31,807 nucleotides of DNA from CALVUP01 sp964422195 (GCA_964422195.1 CAYRAF010000008.1:1-31807), one strand, 5' to 3'. Positions 14,994 through 23,107 are shown, counted from the first letter of the stretch. Numbers and translations are program-made. The notes: generated from the sequence alone by a model not told the origin.

Positions 14994-15644
14994 ATGACTG
15001 TAAACGAGATATTTTATAGTATCGATGGAGAAGGCCTTAGAACAGGAGAACTCACTATATTTATTAGACTTGCAGGATGTAATTTAAACTGTTCTTATTG
15101 TGATACTAAATATGCATTAAAAGCTAATGCAGGTAAAGAAATGTCCATAGATTCAATATTACAAGAAATAAAGAAGTTTAACTGTAAAAATATAACATTG
15201 ACTGGAGGAGAACCACTTATTCATAAAGATATAGATAAACTAATAAATAATTTAATTAAAAATGAATATAAAGTAAATATTGAAACAAATGGTTCTATTG
15301 ATATAGGTAATTATGTTGATAAATGTCTTATCACTATGGATTATAAATTACCATCTAGTAATATGGAAAAATATATGAATAAAAACAACTTAAACAAATT
15401 AAAAGAAAATGATGTTTTAAAATTTGTTACTAATGAACAAGATTTATCTAGAATAGAAGAAGTATTAAGAGAATATCAATTACAATGCTATATATATATA
15501 TCACCAATATTTGGTCAAATACAGCCAAATAAGATTGTAGATTTTATGAAGCAAATGAATAATAGGGGTATTAATACAAATAAGGTTAGAGTACAAGTAC
15601 AATTACATAAAGTAATATGGAATCCTAATGAAAGGGGTGTATAA
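14994..15644 (+). CDS. queE: 7-carboxy-7-deazaguanine synthase QueE
   Basis: Radical SAM enzyme that contracts 6-carboxytetrahydropterin to 7-carboxy-7-deazaguanine. 216 residues. The N-terminal EIFYSIDGEGLRTGELTIFI and the cluster motif Cys29-X3-Cys33-X2-Cys36 (CNLNCSYC) match QueE; TGGEPL and ETNGS follow. The C-terminal QVQLHKVIW matches the family end. It lies between queD and folE with nearly no spacing, so translation is coupled. Confidence 0.95.
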   Translation: MTVNEIFYSIDGEGLRTGELTIFIRLAGCNLNCSYCDTKYALKANAGKEMSIDSILQEIKKFNCKNITLTGGEPLIHKDIDKLINNLIKNEYKVNIETNGSIDIGNYVDKCLITMDYKLPSSNMEKYMNKNNLNKLKENDVLKFVTNEQDLSRIEEVLREYQLQCYIYISPIFGQIQPNKIVDFMKQMNNRGINTNKVRVQVQLHKVIWNPNERGV

Positions 15645-15645
15645 G

Positions 15646-16224
15646 ATGAAAAAAGAATTTGATTTAGATTTAATTGAAAAATCTATTAAAAATATTTTGT
15701 TAGCTTTAGGAGAAGATCCTAATAGGGAAGGACTAATAGAAACGCCAAAAAGAGTAGCTAGAATGTATGATGAAGTCTTTGAAGGAATGAAATATACTAA
15801 TGATGAAATAGCAGAAATGTTTTCTAAAACATTTGAAGAAAAGTCTACAGATATGATAGTGGAAAAAGATATTGATATTTTTAGTTACTGTGAGCATCAT
15901 ATAGCTCTTATGTATAATATGAAAGTAACAATTGCTTATATTCCTAATGGAAGAGTAATAGGTCTTTCTAAAATTATACGTATTGTAGATATGGTTGCAA
16001 GAAGATTACAATTACAAGAAAGATTAACAAAGGATATTGCTGATGTATTAATCAAAGCTTGTAATACAGATAGTGTTGCAGTTGTTGTAGAAGGCGAACA
16101 TTCTTGTATGACAACTAGAGGAATTAAAAAGAATGGTTCTAAGACTTTAACAACATATTATACAGGTAAATTTAAAGATGATATAAAAACAAGAAAAGAA
16201 TTTTTAGAAATTATAAAGAAATAG
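15646..16224 (+). CDS. folE: GTP cyclohydrolase I FolE
   Basis: Makes 7,8-dihydroneopterin triphosphate from GTP, the first step shared by folate and queuosine synthesis. 192 residues from ATG 15646, preceded by AAAGGGGTG; an in-frame ATG at 15628 lies before that RBS. Zinc and catalytic residues are Cys82, His85 and Cys154 (FSYCEHH and GEHSCMTTRG). EDPNREGLIETPKRVARMY and LSKIIRIVDMVARRLQLQERLT are the family signatures. In the que operon it supplies the pathway's first intermediate. It starts 1 base after the queE stop. Confidence 0.95.
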   Translation: MKKEFDLDLIEKSIKNILLALGEDPNREGLIETPKRVARMYDEVFEGMKYTNDEIAEMFSKTFEEKSTDMIVEKDIDIFSYCEHHIALMYNMKVTIAYIPNGRVIGLSKIIRIVDMVARRLQLQERLTKDIADVLIKACNTDSVAVVVEGEHSCMTTRGIKKNGSKTLTTYYTGKFKDDIKTRKEFLEIIKK

Positions 16225-16233
16225 GAGTAGTTT

Positions 16234-17544
16234 ATGAATAATATTATCAATATAATGGATTTTATATGGGGTATTCCTTTAACAATTTTTATTGTATTAG
16301 CGGGCATTTACTTTAGTTATCGTATTAAATTTTTACAAATATTTAATATAAAGAAAGTATATAGAAATACAATAGGAAGATTAAAGAACGATAAACACAA
16401 ATCATATAGAACAATTACTTCTGTTCTTGGAGGTACTATTGGAACAGGTAATATTGCCGGAATAGCTACTGCAATTGCAGTAGGTGGTCCAGGAGCGATA
16501 TTCTGGATGTGGTTAATTGCTTTATTAAGTATGGCTACTAAAATGGTAGAAGTAACACTTGCTGTACATTATCATAAAAAAGATAAAACAAATTACATTG
16601 GTGGACCAATGTATTATATCAAAAAAGTAAAAGGTAATTTAGGCAAGATATTAACTGCAATATATTCATTTTTCTTACTTGTTTATGTATTATGTGATTC
16701 TGGATTTGTTCAAATGAACACAGCAGCAACTTCCATTCTTGACACGTTTTCTATGACTAAATGGATAGTAGCGGTATTATTAATTGGAATTGCTATATTG
16801 GTAGTATCAGGAGGTTTAAAACGAGTAAGTAATATATTAGAAAAAACTGTTCCTGCGATGTTTATATTCTACTTTTTAGCAACAATCATAGTAATCTTTA
16901 TAAATATAGGGAATATTCCTACAGCTTTTATAAATATATTCAAGTATGCTTTTACAAAAGCCCCTATAGTTGGAGGTTTTGCAGGAGCAACTGTATTAAG
17001 TGCAATTTCTAAAGGAGCGGCTAGAGGAATATTTGCAAATGAAGCTGGCACTGGTACTTCTACAATAGTTCATGCAACAAGTGATAATGAACCTATTGTA
17101 CAAGGTATGTGGGGAATATTTGAAGTATATATAGTAAGTTTTGTAGTTTGTACTTTAACAGCATTGCTTATTATGTCAACTAATGCATGGACAAGCGGTC
17201 TAGATGGAGCACCATTAGTATTAATGGCATTTAAAAGTGTGTATGGACAAGTTGGTAAATATGTATTAGCTTTAGCAATAGTAGCATTTGCATGTTCAAC
17301 ATACATTGGATACTTCTTTGAATACACTTCATGCATACGTTATATGTTTGGTGAAAAAAGTTTAAAGATACTAAAATGGGGATACATTTTACCAATTGTA
17401 TTTGCAGTATTTTTACCAATTAGTACTATTTGGACTATGGCTGATATGGCTGTAGGATTTATTGTTATTCCTAATATTATTGCACTTGTATTGTTATCTA
17501 AAGAGTTTAAAAAAATATTTAATAAAAGAATAAAAGAAATATAG
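16234..17544 (+). CDS. Sodium:alanine/glycine symporter, AGCS family
   Basis: 436-residue integral membrane protein with about ten or eleven hydrophobic helices. The AGCS signature GGTIGTGNIAGIATAIAVGGPGA-type segment (residues ~65-90), YIGGPMYYI and the central SKGAARGIFANEAGTGT loop are intact. The family imports alanine, glycine or glutamine with sodium. It begins 9 bases after folE with its own RBS and has no separate promoter, so it is the last gene of the que operon. Why an amino acid importer is co-transcribed here is not obvious. Confidence 0.92.
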   Translation: MNNIINIMDFIWGIPLTIFIVLAGIYFSYRIKFLQIFNIKKVYRNTIGRLKNDKHKSYRTITSVLGGTIGTGNIAGIATAIAVGGPGAIFWMWLIALLSMATKMVEVTLAVHYHKKDKTNYIGGPMYYIKKVKGNLGKILTAIYSFFLLVYVLCDSGFVQMNTAATSILDTFSMTKWIVAVLLIGIAILVVSGGLKRVSNILEKTVPAMFIFYFLATIIVIFINIGNIPTAFINIFKYAFTKAPIVGGFAGATVLSAISKGAARGIFANEAGTGTSTIVHATSDNEPIVQGMWGIFEVYIVSFVVCTLTALLIMSTNAWTSGLDGAPLVLMAFKSVYGQVGKYVLALAIVAFACSTYIGYFFEYTSCIRYMFGEKSLKILKWGYILPIVFAVFLPISTIWTMADMAVGFIVIPNIIALVLLSKEFKKIFNKRIKEI

Positions 17545-17570
17545 AAGATTAACAACTTTTATATTTTTTT
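17539..17570 (+). terminator. Terminator of the que operon
   Basis: ATATAGAAG/CTTTTATAT stem (17539-17547 with 17556-17564, one G-U), 8-base loop, then a T run. Confidence 0.75.
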
Positions 17571-17579
17571 GATTTATAT

Positions 17580-17585
17580 TATAAT
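17580..17585 (+). promoter_or_regulatory. Probable -10 box for the GreA-like gene
   Basis: TATAAT 18 bases before the ATG at 17603, downstream of the operon terminator. No good -35 at standard spacing. Confidence 0.45.
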
Positions 17586-17602
17586 TATTAGTAGGTGATA
17601 AA

Positions 17603-18073
17603 ATGAGTATATTGTTAACAAAAGAAGGTTATAAAGAATATAAACAACAGATTGAAAAAGAAAAACAAAAAATACTAGAAGCAGGTCTTATTAAAAGAGA
17701 AGCAAATGAACAAGCTCCAGGTGATGGGTGGCATGATAATTTCTTACATGAAGATGCAACTAGATTAGAAAAGGGTGCTATGCATAATATTAAGACACTT
17801 GTAGAAAAAGAAAAGGATATCAAGATAGTTAATAAACATAATAAAGAAGATTGTGTTGACATTGATGATAATTTACTTATAGAATTTATATATGATGTAG
17901 ATGATAAAGAAACAGAAGAGTTAAAGTTAGTTGGTAATTATTTGCCAAAAGATAATGAAATAACTTTAAACAGTCCACTAGGTAAAGCTATTTATAATAA
18001 GAAAATAGGAAGTACTGTAGATTATAAAGTAAATGGTAAAAAAATAAATGTAAATATACTTAAAAAACTGTAG
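17603..18073 (+). CDS. GreA/GreB-like transcription factor
   Basis: 156 residues, the GreA length, with the two Gre domains. Residues 1-75 form a charged helical hairpin (KEGYKEYKQQIEKEKQKI, then a turn with GDGWHDNFLHEDA, then a second helix). Residues ~85-156 are an FKBP-like domain ending in LNSPLGKAIYNKKIGSTVDY, the Gre C-terminal signature. In GreA the tip of the hairpin places acidic residues in the polymerase secondary channel to trigger transcript cleavage. Here the tip still has Asp and Glu, but the usual SENAEY motif is replaced. It could be a true Gre, a Gre-like competitor or a polymerase-channel regulator. RBS AGGTGAT fits the ATG. Confidence 0.8.
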   Translation: MSILLTKEGYKEYKQQIEKEKQKILEAGLIKREANEQAPGDGWHDNFLHEDATRLEKGAMHNIKTLVEKEKDIKIVNKHNKEDCVDIDDNLLIEFIYDVDDKETEELKLVGNYLPKDNEITLNSPLGKAIYNKKIGSTVDYKVNGKKINVNILKKL

Positions 18074-18080
18074 AATAACT

Positions 18081-18101
18081 AGGACTTAGGTCTTTTTTTT
18101 T
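18081..18101 (+). terminator. Weak rho-independent terminator
   Basis: AGGAC/GTCTT stem (18081-18085 with 18090-18094, one G-U), loop TTAG, long T run. Confidence 0.6.
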
Positions 18102-18115
18102 GACTTTATTTATAC

Positions 18116-18121
18116 TATAAT
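18116..18121 (+). promoter_or_regulatory. Probable -10 box for comN-rel-dtd
   Basis: TATAAT 18 bases before the comN ATG. The nearby TTGACT (18100-18105) is only 10 bases away, too close for a standard -35. Confidence 0.45.
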
Positions 18122-18139
18122 GTAAATAGGTGATGATCT

Positions 18140-18406
18140 ATGGATAATAACTTTAATTCATTAGAAGAATTATATAAAAGATTACTTCCAGCACTTAGAA
18201 CAAAAAAATTAGAACTTGATAGACTTGGATATAAGTATATTAAGAAAGAAGATATTTGGAATTTTCTTGCAGAAGAAAAATGGAAGAAATCAGAGGGATT
18301 AACTTTATCTGAAATGGTAGATCATATATTAAATTGTGATAATAAAAAATTAGATAATTATGTAAAAAAAGAGTTAGAGAAAAGTGGTGATAAAATTGAA
18401 GGTTAA
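18140..18406 (+). CDS. comN: ComN-family post-transcriptional regulator
   Basis: 88-residue cytoplasmic protein. The pattern EELYKRLLPALRTKKLELDRLGY, then KEDIWNFLAEEKWKKSE and a helix with LSEMVDHILNC matches the small ComN (YrzD) family of Bacilli. In B. subtilis ComN controls comER-comEC and associates with DivIVA. The gene overlaps rel and starts that operon. RBS GGTGATGATCT precedes the ATG. Confidence 0.7.
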   Translation: MDNNFNSLEELYKRLLPALRTKKLELDRLGYKYIKKEDIWNFLAEEKWKKSEGLTLSEMVDHILNCDNKKLDNYVKKELEKSGDKIEG

Positions 18407-20540
18407 AAAATATGAATTAGAAGATTTAATAGATAAAGCAAGTAGTTACATAACTGATAAAAATGAAATTGATAGAATAAAAAAAGCTTTTGATTTTGCA
18501 TCACTAAAGCATAAAGGACAGTTTCGTAAATCTGGTGAAGAATATATTTATCATCCCTTAAATGTAGCTATTATATTAACTAAAATATATGCAGATACTG
18601 ATACACTTTGTGCAGCACTTTTACATGATGTAGTAGAAGATTGTGATGTAGAACTTTCTGAAATAGAAGATGAATTTGGTAAAGAAATAGCATTTTTAGT
18701 AGATGGGGTTACTAAATTAAGTAGAATTAATTTTTCCACAGAGACAGAATATTTAATTGAATATTATAAAAAAATAATAGTAGGTATGAGTGAAGATGTT
18801 CGTGTTATTATTATTAAACTTGCTGATCGTGTGCATAATATGAGAACATTATGGGCTATACCTCCAGATAGACAAAAAGCAAAAGCTAAAGAAACAATAG
18901 AAATACTTGCGCCTATCGCTAATCACTTAGGTATTCATAAAATTAAAAGTGAATTAGAAGATTTATCACTTCGTTATTTAAAACCAGAAATATTTTATGA
19001 TATAGCAGAAAAGCTTAATAATACAAAATTAGAACGTGAGAAAACAGTTCAAGAAATGATGAGTCAAGTTACTAAACTATTAGATGAGCATGGTATTGTA
19101 CATGAAATAAAAGGAAGAGCTAAAAGTATCTATAGTATTTATAAAAAACTAGATAAAGGTCGTAAATTTAGCGATATATATGACTTGCTTGCTTTACGTG
19201 TGTTTGTAAATACAGAAGCAGAATGTTATCAAGTATTAGGATTAATTCATTCTAAATTTAGACCACTTCCAAAAAGATTTAAGGATTATGTAGCAATGCC
19301 TAAGCCTAATATGTATCAATCACTTCATACAACAATATTTGGTATAGATGGATATTTGTTTGAAATACAAATTCGTACATATGAAATGGATGAAGTCGCA
19401 GAAAATGGTATAGCATCTCATTGGGCTTATAAAGAAAAAGGTGGCTCTGTTGCTGTAAACCATATTAATAAGACAGAACAAAAATTACAATTCTTTAAGT
19501 CAATTATGGAACTTAATGAAGATAAGATGTCTAGCGAAGAATTTGTAAAAAGTGTAAAAGATGAAGTATTAAATAATAATATATATGTATATACTCCAAA
19601 AGGTGATGTCATTGAACTACCAATAGGAGCGACACCTGTTGATTTTGCTTATAAAGTACATACAAAAGTAGGAGAAACTACAGTAGGAGCAATTGTCAAT
19701 GGATCTATAGTTCCATTAGATTATGAGCTTAAGAATAACGATATAGTAAAAATAAACACTTCTAAAACTTCTACTGGCCCTAAACAAGAATGGTTAAATT
19801 TTGTTAAATGTACTCAAACAAAAAATAAAATTAAAAATTTCTTTACTAAAACAGAACGAGAAGTATATATAGAACGTGGAAAAGAAGCTTTAGAAAAAGA
19901 ACTTAGAAAACAAAAAATAGCTTTTAATGAATTTCTAAGTGAAGAGAATAAAAAAGAAATATTTAAACACAGTAAAACAGAAAATTTAGATGATTTATAT
20001 TTACATATTGGTAATTCTAAATTTGCGCCTAAAACAATAATAAATATTATTTATAAACAAGAAGAACAGGAACAACCAAAACCAAAACATATTATTAAAA
20101 GTGATGATTGTGATATTATTGTTGAAGGTATAGATAATATTAAAGTAAATTTAGCTAACTGCTGTAATGCAATCCCAGGTGATGAAATAATTGGTTATAT
20201 TACTAAGGGAAATGGCATCTCTGTTCATAGAAGAAGATGTCCTAATGTAGCTATGTTAAATAAAAGGATTATTAATGTAGAATGGTATAACGAAACTACT
20301 AAAAAATATATTACATCAATTATGATTTATACTAATACTAACGATAATAAAATATTTGATATTATCCAAAAAGCAAATCAAGATGATATTTCTGTTGATA
20401 AGATACATGCTCATAAAAAAGATAATGAAACAGAATATGAACTTGATTGCTATGTACGTAACAAAGAACATTTAGTTAAATATATAAATGATTTAAATAC
20501 ATTGAATTTTGTTACTAAAATAGAGAGGTTAATTAGATGA
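18396..20540 (+). CDS. rel: Bifunctional (p)ppGpp synthetase/hydrolase Rel
   Basis: Makes and degrades the stringent-response alarmone (p)ppGpp. About 714 residues from the TTG at 18396, chosen because GGTGAT (18386-18391) precedes it at the spacing used by other genes here; GTG at 18384 and 18387 are alternatives. The hydrolase HD domain has His53, His77-Asp78 and Glu81-Asp82, all intact. The synthetase domain has GRAKSIYSIYKKL, RFKDYVAMPKPNMYQSLHT and the FEIQIRT strand. TGS follows (VYTPKGDVIELPIGATPVDF), then a Cys-containing segment (NCCNAIPGDEI) and a C-terminal ACT domain. It overlaps comN by 11 bases and dtd by 4, so translation is coupled. Confidence 0.94.
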   Translation: MKVKKYELEDLIDKASSYITDKNEIDRIKKAFDFASLKHKGQFRKSGEEYIYHPLNVAIILTKIYADTDTLCAALLHDVVEDCDVELSEIEDEFGKEIAFLVDGVTKLSRINFSTETEYLIEYYKKIIVGMSEDVRVIIIKLADRVHNMRTLWAIPPDRQKAKAKETIEILAPIANHLGIHKIKSELEDLSLRYLKPEIFYDIAEKLNNTKLEREKTVQEMMSQVTKLLDEHGIVHEIKGRAKSIYSIYKKLDKGRKFSDIYDLLALRVFVNTEAECYQVLGLIHSKFRPLPKRFKDYVAMPKPNMYQSLHTTIFGIDGYLFEIQIRTYEMDEVAENGIASHWAYKEKGGSVAVNHINKTEQKLQFFKSIMELNEDKMSSEEFVKSVKDEVLNNNIYVYTPKGDVIELPIGATPVDFAYKVHTKVGETTVGAIVNGSIVPLDYELKNNDIVKINTSKTSTGPKQEWLNFVKCTQTKNKIKNFFTKTEREVYIERGKEALEKELRKQKIAFNEFLSEENKKEIFKHSKTENLDDLYLHIGNSKFAPKTIINIIYKQEEQEQPKPKHIIKSDDCDIIVEGIDNIKVNLANCCNAIPGDEIIGYITKGNGISVHRRRCPNVAMLNKRIINVEWYNETTKKYITSIMIYTNTNDNKIFDIIQKANQDDISVDKIHAHKKDNETEYELDCYVRNKEHLVKYINDLNTLNFVTKIERLIR

Positions 20541-20971
20541 GAATAATAGTGCAAAAATGTAAAAAAGCAAGTGTGGATGTCAATAATAAAACCATTGGAA
20601 AAATAGATCAAGGATTGGTTTTATTAGTAGGATTTACACATACAGATACAGAAAAAGAAATAGATTGGATGATTAATAAAGTATTAAATTTAAGAATATT
20701 TGATGATGAGATGGGTATAATGAATAAGAGTGTATTAGATGTAAAAGGAGAAATACTATCTATATCACAATTTACCTTATATGGTGATGCTAACAAAGGA
20801 AATAGACCAAGCTATATACATGCTTTAGGTGGAGAAAAAGCTGAACCTTTATATAATCTATTTAATCAAAAATTAAGTAATAAAATAAAGGTAGAAACAG
20901 GGAAGTTTGGAGCAGAAATGCAGGTTAGTTTAATAAATGATGGACCTACTACTATTATTTTAGAAAAATAA
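20537..20971 (+). CDS. dtd: D-aminoacyl-tRNA deacylase
   Basis: Hydrolyses D-amino acids mischarged onto tRNA. 144 residues, the family length. MRIIVQKCKKASV is the family start, SISQFTLYGDANKGNRPSY contains the conserved SQFTL active-site motif, and NDGPTTIILE contains the second motif, which reaches across the dimer. The ATG overlaps the rel TGA (ATGA), the classic rel-dtd arrangement of Firmicutes. Confidence 0.95.
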   Translation: MRIIVQKCKKASVDVNNKTIGKIDQGLVLLVGFTHTDTEKEIDWMINKVLNLRIFDDEMGIMNKSVLDVKGEILSISQFTLYGDANKGNRPSYIHALGGEKAEPLYNLFNQKLSNKIKVETGKFGAEMQVSLINDGPTTIILEK

Positions 20972-20984
20972 AAAAGGAGTACTT

Positions 20985-22037
20985 ATGAAAAATAAAGTTA
21001 ATTATAATTTATTAAATATTTTAATATTAGTAGCAATTATTTATATACTTTTTGCTACATATTCTTGGTGGGGTGGAATATTAAATACAATATGGCACTT
21101 ACTAATACCATTCTTAATTTCTTTTGTAATAGCTTATGCTTTTCATCCGTTAGTTAAAAAATTAGAAAGTAAAAATATTAAAAGAGGATTGGCTATATTT
21201 ATTGTAGTAACTTTAGTAATATTATTTACAGTAGGATTATGCTTATTAACTTTTCCATTATTATATGATCAATTAATTTCATTTACTAAGTTAATAGGTG
21301 ATTCAATTACTAATATATCTGATAAATTAAATATAAATTTTGGTGATTTTGAGGATACTATTAATAATAACTTAAATATAATCATTCAAGATGCTTCTAA
21401 GTTTGTTTCAAATGGAGCTATAAAACTAGTGTTTTCTTCAATTAGTTTTTTAACTAATGTTTTAGTAATAGGAATACTATCAGTATATTTACTTGCATAT
21501 ATGGATAGAATAAGAAAATCTTTAAAAGAGTTTTTCTCTAAGTTTAGTAAGAAAACTTATAATTATGTAAAAGAAATGGATAATCAAATGACTGGTTATT
21601 TTAAAGGATTAATTTTAATTATGATTATTCAATTATTTGAATATTCAATTGCATTCTTACTTATTGGTCACCCTAACTGGTTACTTCTTGGAATACTTTC
21701 AAGTGTAACAACAGTTATCCCATATTTTGGTGGTATTATTGTAAATATAATAGCTTTAATTATTTCATCAGTTGTTTCACTTCCTTTATTTATTGCAACT
21801 GCAGTTATCGCATTTGTTTGTCCTACAATTGATGGTTATATTATTTCTCCAAAAGTATATGGAAAAACAAATAATGTAAATCCAATATGGATTATTGTAT
21901 CTGTTGTTATAGGTAGTAGAATAGGAGGTATTATAGGTATTATTGTATCACTTCCATTATTCTTACTTATCCAAGGAACAGTTAAATATTACAAAGAAGA
22001 TATTATTAAGTTCATTAAGAAAGTAACAAGTCTTTAG
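20985..22037 (+). CDS. AI-2E family (PerM/YtvI-like) membrane permease
   Basis: 350 residues with about seven or eight hydrophobic helices. The family's long hydrophobic start (residues ~7-55), then a soluble coiled region (residues ~95-140) and the conserved late motif LLGILSSVTTVIPYFGGII are visible; YIISPKVYGKTNNVNPIWII is the family's C-terminal signature. Members have been linked to efflux of signals, osmolytes or indole, so the substrate cannot be given. It starts 13 bases after dtd with RBS AAAGGAG and is probably in the same operon. Confidence 0.88.
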   Translation: MKNKVNYNLLNILILVAIIYILFATYSWWGGILNTIWHLLIPFLISFVIAYAFHPLVKKLESKNIKRGLAIFIVVTLVILFTVGLCLLTFPLLYDQLISFTKLIGDSITNISDKLNINFGDFEDTINNNLNIIIQDASKFVSNGAIKLVFSSISFLTNVLVIGILSVYLLAYMDRIRKSLKEFFSKFSKKTYNYVKEMDNQMTGYFKGLILIMIIQLFEYSIAFLLIGHPNWLLLGILSSVTTVIPYFGGIIVNIIALIISSVVSLPLFIATAVIAFVCPTIDGYIISPKVYGKTNNVNPIWIIVSVVIGSRIGGIIGIIVSLPLFLLIQGTVKYYKEDIIKFIKKVTSL

Positions 22038-22050
22038 TTGCTTTCTTTTT
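22020..22050 (+). terminator. Terminator after the permease gene
   Basis: AAAGTAAC/GTTGCTTT stem (22020-22027 with 22037-22044, one G-U), 9-base loop, then CTTTTT. The left arm and stop codon lie within the gene end. Confidence 0.7.
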
Positions 22051-22091
22051 GTATAAATTTATAGTATACTAAAATAAAGTAGGAGGTTTTT

Positions 22092-22796
22092 ATGTATAAG
22101 AGAATACTTTTAAAAATAAGTGGTGAAGCACTCGCAGGTAATAACTCTATGGGTATTGATTTTGATAGAGTATTAGAAATAGCTAAGGAGATTAAAGAAG
22201 TAAAAGAAAAACATGATTTAGAAATTGCAATTGTAGTAGGTGGAGGAAACTTTTGGAGAGGAAGAAGTAATAAGGAAATGGATAGATGCACATCTGATCA
22301 TATAGGCATGCTTGGTACTACTATGAATGCCCTTGCCGTAAATGATGCCTTTTTACAAGTAGGATGTGAATCACGTGTTCAAACAGCAATTGAAATTAAA
22401 TCTATATCTGAACCATATATTAGAAAAAGAGCTATTAGACATTTAGAAAAAGGAAGAATAGTTATATTTGGTTGTGGAACAGGTAATCCTTTCTTTTCAA
22501 CTGATACAGCTGCGTCATTAAGAGCTAATGAAATTAATGCAGATATAGTTCTAAAAGCTACTAATGTAGATGGTATATATACAGAAGATCCTAAAAAGAA
22601 TAAAAATGCAAAGAAACTAGATAAACTTACATATATGGATGTATTAGATAAAAAATTAAATGTTATGGATTTAACTGCTATTACATTATGTATGGACAAT
22701 AATATGCCAATACTTGTTTATAATATGAATATAGTAGGGAACTTAGAAAAAGTTATTAATGGAGAAGATATCGGTACTATTGTAAATAGAGGTTAA
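22092..22796 (+). CDS. pyrH: UMP kinase
   Basis: Phosphorylates UMP to UDP; amino acid kinase fold, hexameric. 234 residues, the family length. The start YKRILLKISGEALAG contains the phosphate-binding Lys, GGGNFWRG is the glycine loop, GTGNPFFSTDTAA binds nucleotide and TNVDGIYTEDPKKN closes the site. RBS AGGAGG precedes the ATG. In many bacteria pyrH sits between tsf and frr; neither is here, and it appears to be transcribed alone. Confidence 0.95.
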   Translation: MYKRILLKISGEALAGNNSMGIDFDRVLEIAKEIKEVKEKHDLEIAIVVGGGNFWRGRSNKEMDRCTSDHIGMLGTTMNALAVNDAFLQVGCESRVQTAIEIKSISEPYIRKRAIRHLEKGRIVIFGCGTGNPFFSTDTAASLRANEINADIVLKATNVDGIYTEDPKKNKNAKKLDKLTYMDVLDKKLNVMDLTAITLCMDNNMPILVYNMNIVGNLEKVINGEDIGTIVNRG

Positions 22797-22822
22797 CTAT
22801 TTGCAAATATAACTAAATAAGA

Positions 22823-22831
22823 TGTTATAAT
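22823..22831 (+). promoter_or_regulatory. Extended -10 promoter of a candidate small RNA
   Basis: TGT-TATAAT (22823-22831), with a TTGCAA at 22801-22806 as a possible -35 at a long 19-base spacing. It predicts a start near 22838, with no ORF downstream. Confidence 0.6.
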
Positions 22832-22837
22832 GTATAT

Positions 22838-22939
22838 GTCATGGAAACTTGCATACAATAAAAAAGAAACATTCAATATGCCAATGTTGAGTGTTGTCGA
22901 ATATATTCGTTCACCTAACAAAGGTTAGGTGTTTTTTTT
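22838..22939 (+). ncRNA. Candidate structured small RNA, ~100 nt
   Basis: Between an extended -10 promoter and a strong terminator there is no ORF but dense structure. A 12-base-pair hairpin pairs AACATTCAATAT (22868-22879) with ATGTTGAGTGTT (22884-22895), including two G-U pairs and a GCCA loop. A short palindrome CGAATATATTCG lies at 22898-22909. A terminator stem CACCTAAC/GTTAGGTG with loop AAAG (22912-22931) is followed by eight Ts. The next gene starts 200 bases further on with its own promoter, so this looks like a free-standing RNA rather than a leader. It does not look like SRP RNA, 6S, tmRNA or RNase P. Confidence 0.6.
22912..22939 (+). terminator. Strong terminator of the candidate small RNA
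   Basis: Perfect 8-base-pair stem CACCTAAC/GTTAGGTG, loop AAAG, eight Ts. Confidence 0.9.
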
Positions 22940-23080
22940 ACAAACAAAATACAAATAGTAATCAGATAAGTAAACTTAAACCAAAATAATAATAAAAAAA
23001 GTATTTAGTATTCAGTGCATATTTCAGTAATGTATTCTTAATTAATTTACGTCAAGTAGACTTTTTTATTTGTCAAAATA
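22940..23080 (+). other. Non-coding A+T-rich stretch
   Basis: No ORF, RNA gene or clear hairpin is seen between the small-RNA terminator and the next promoter. Only a weak GTC/GAC element before a T run (23051-23070) is visible. Confidence 0.5.
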
Positions 23081-23107
23081 TTGACATGGGGGGGTAACTA
23101 TTATAAT
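23081..23107 (+). promoter_or_regulatory. Promoter with a G7 tract in a 15-base spacer
   Basis: TTGACA (23081-23086) and TATAAT (23102-23107) are both perfect but only 15 bases apart. The spacer contains seven consecutive Gs (23088-23094). Adding one or two Gs would bring the spacer to 16 or 17. Confidence 0.7.

Noticed and set aside
18100..18121. TTGACT and TATAAT as a paired promoter before comN
   Set aside because: The spacing is only 10 bases; I keep only the -10 box as tentative.
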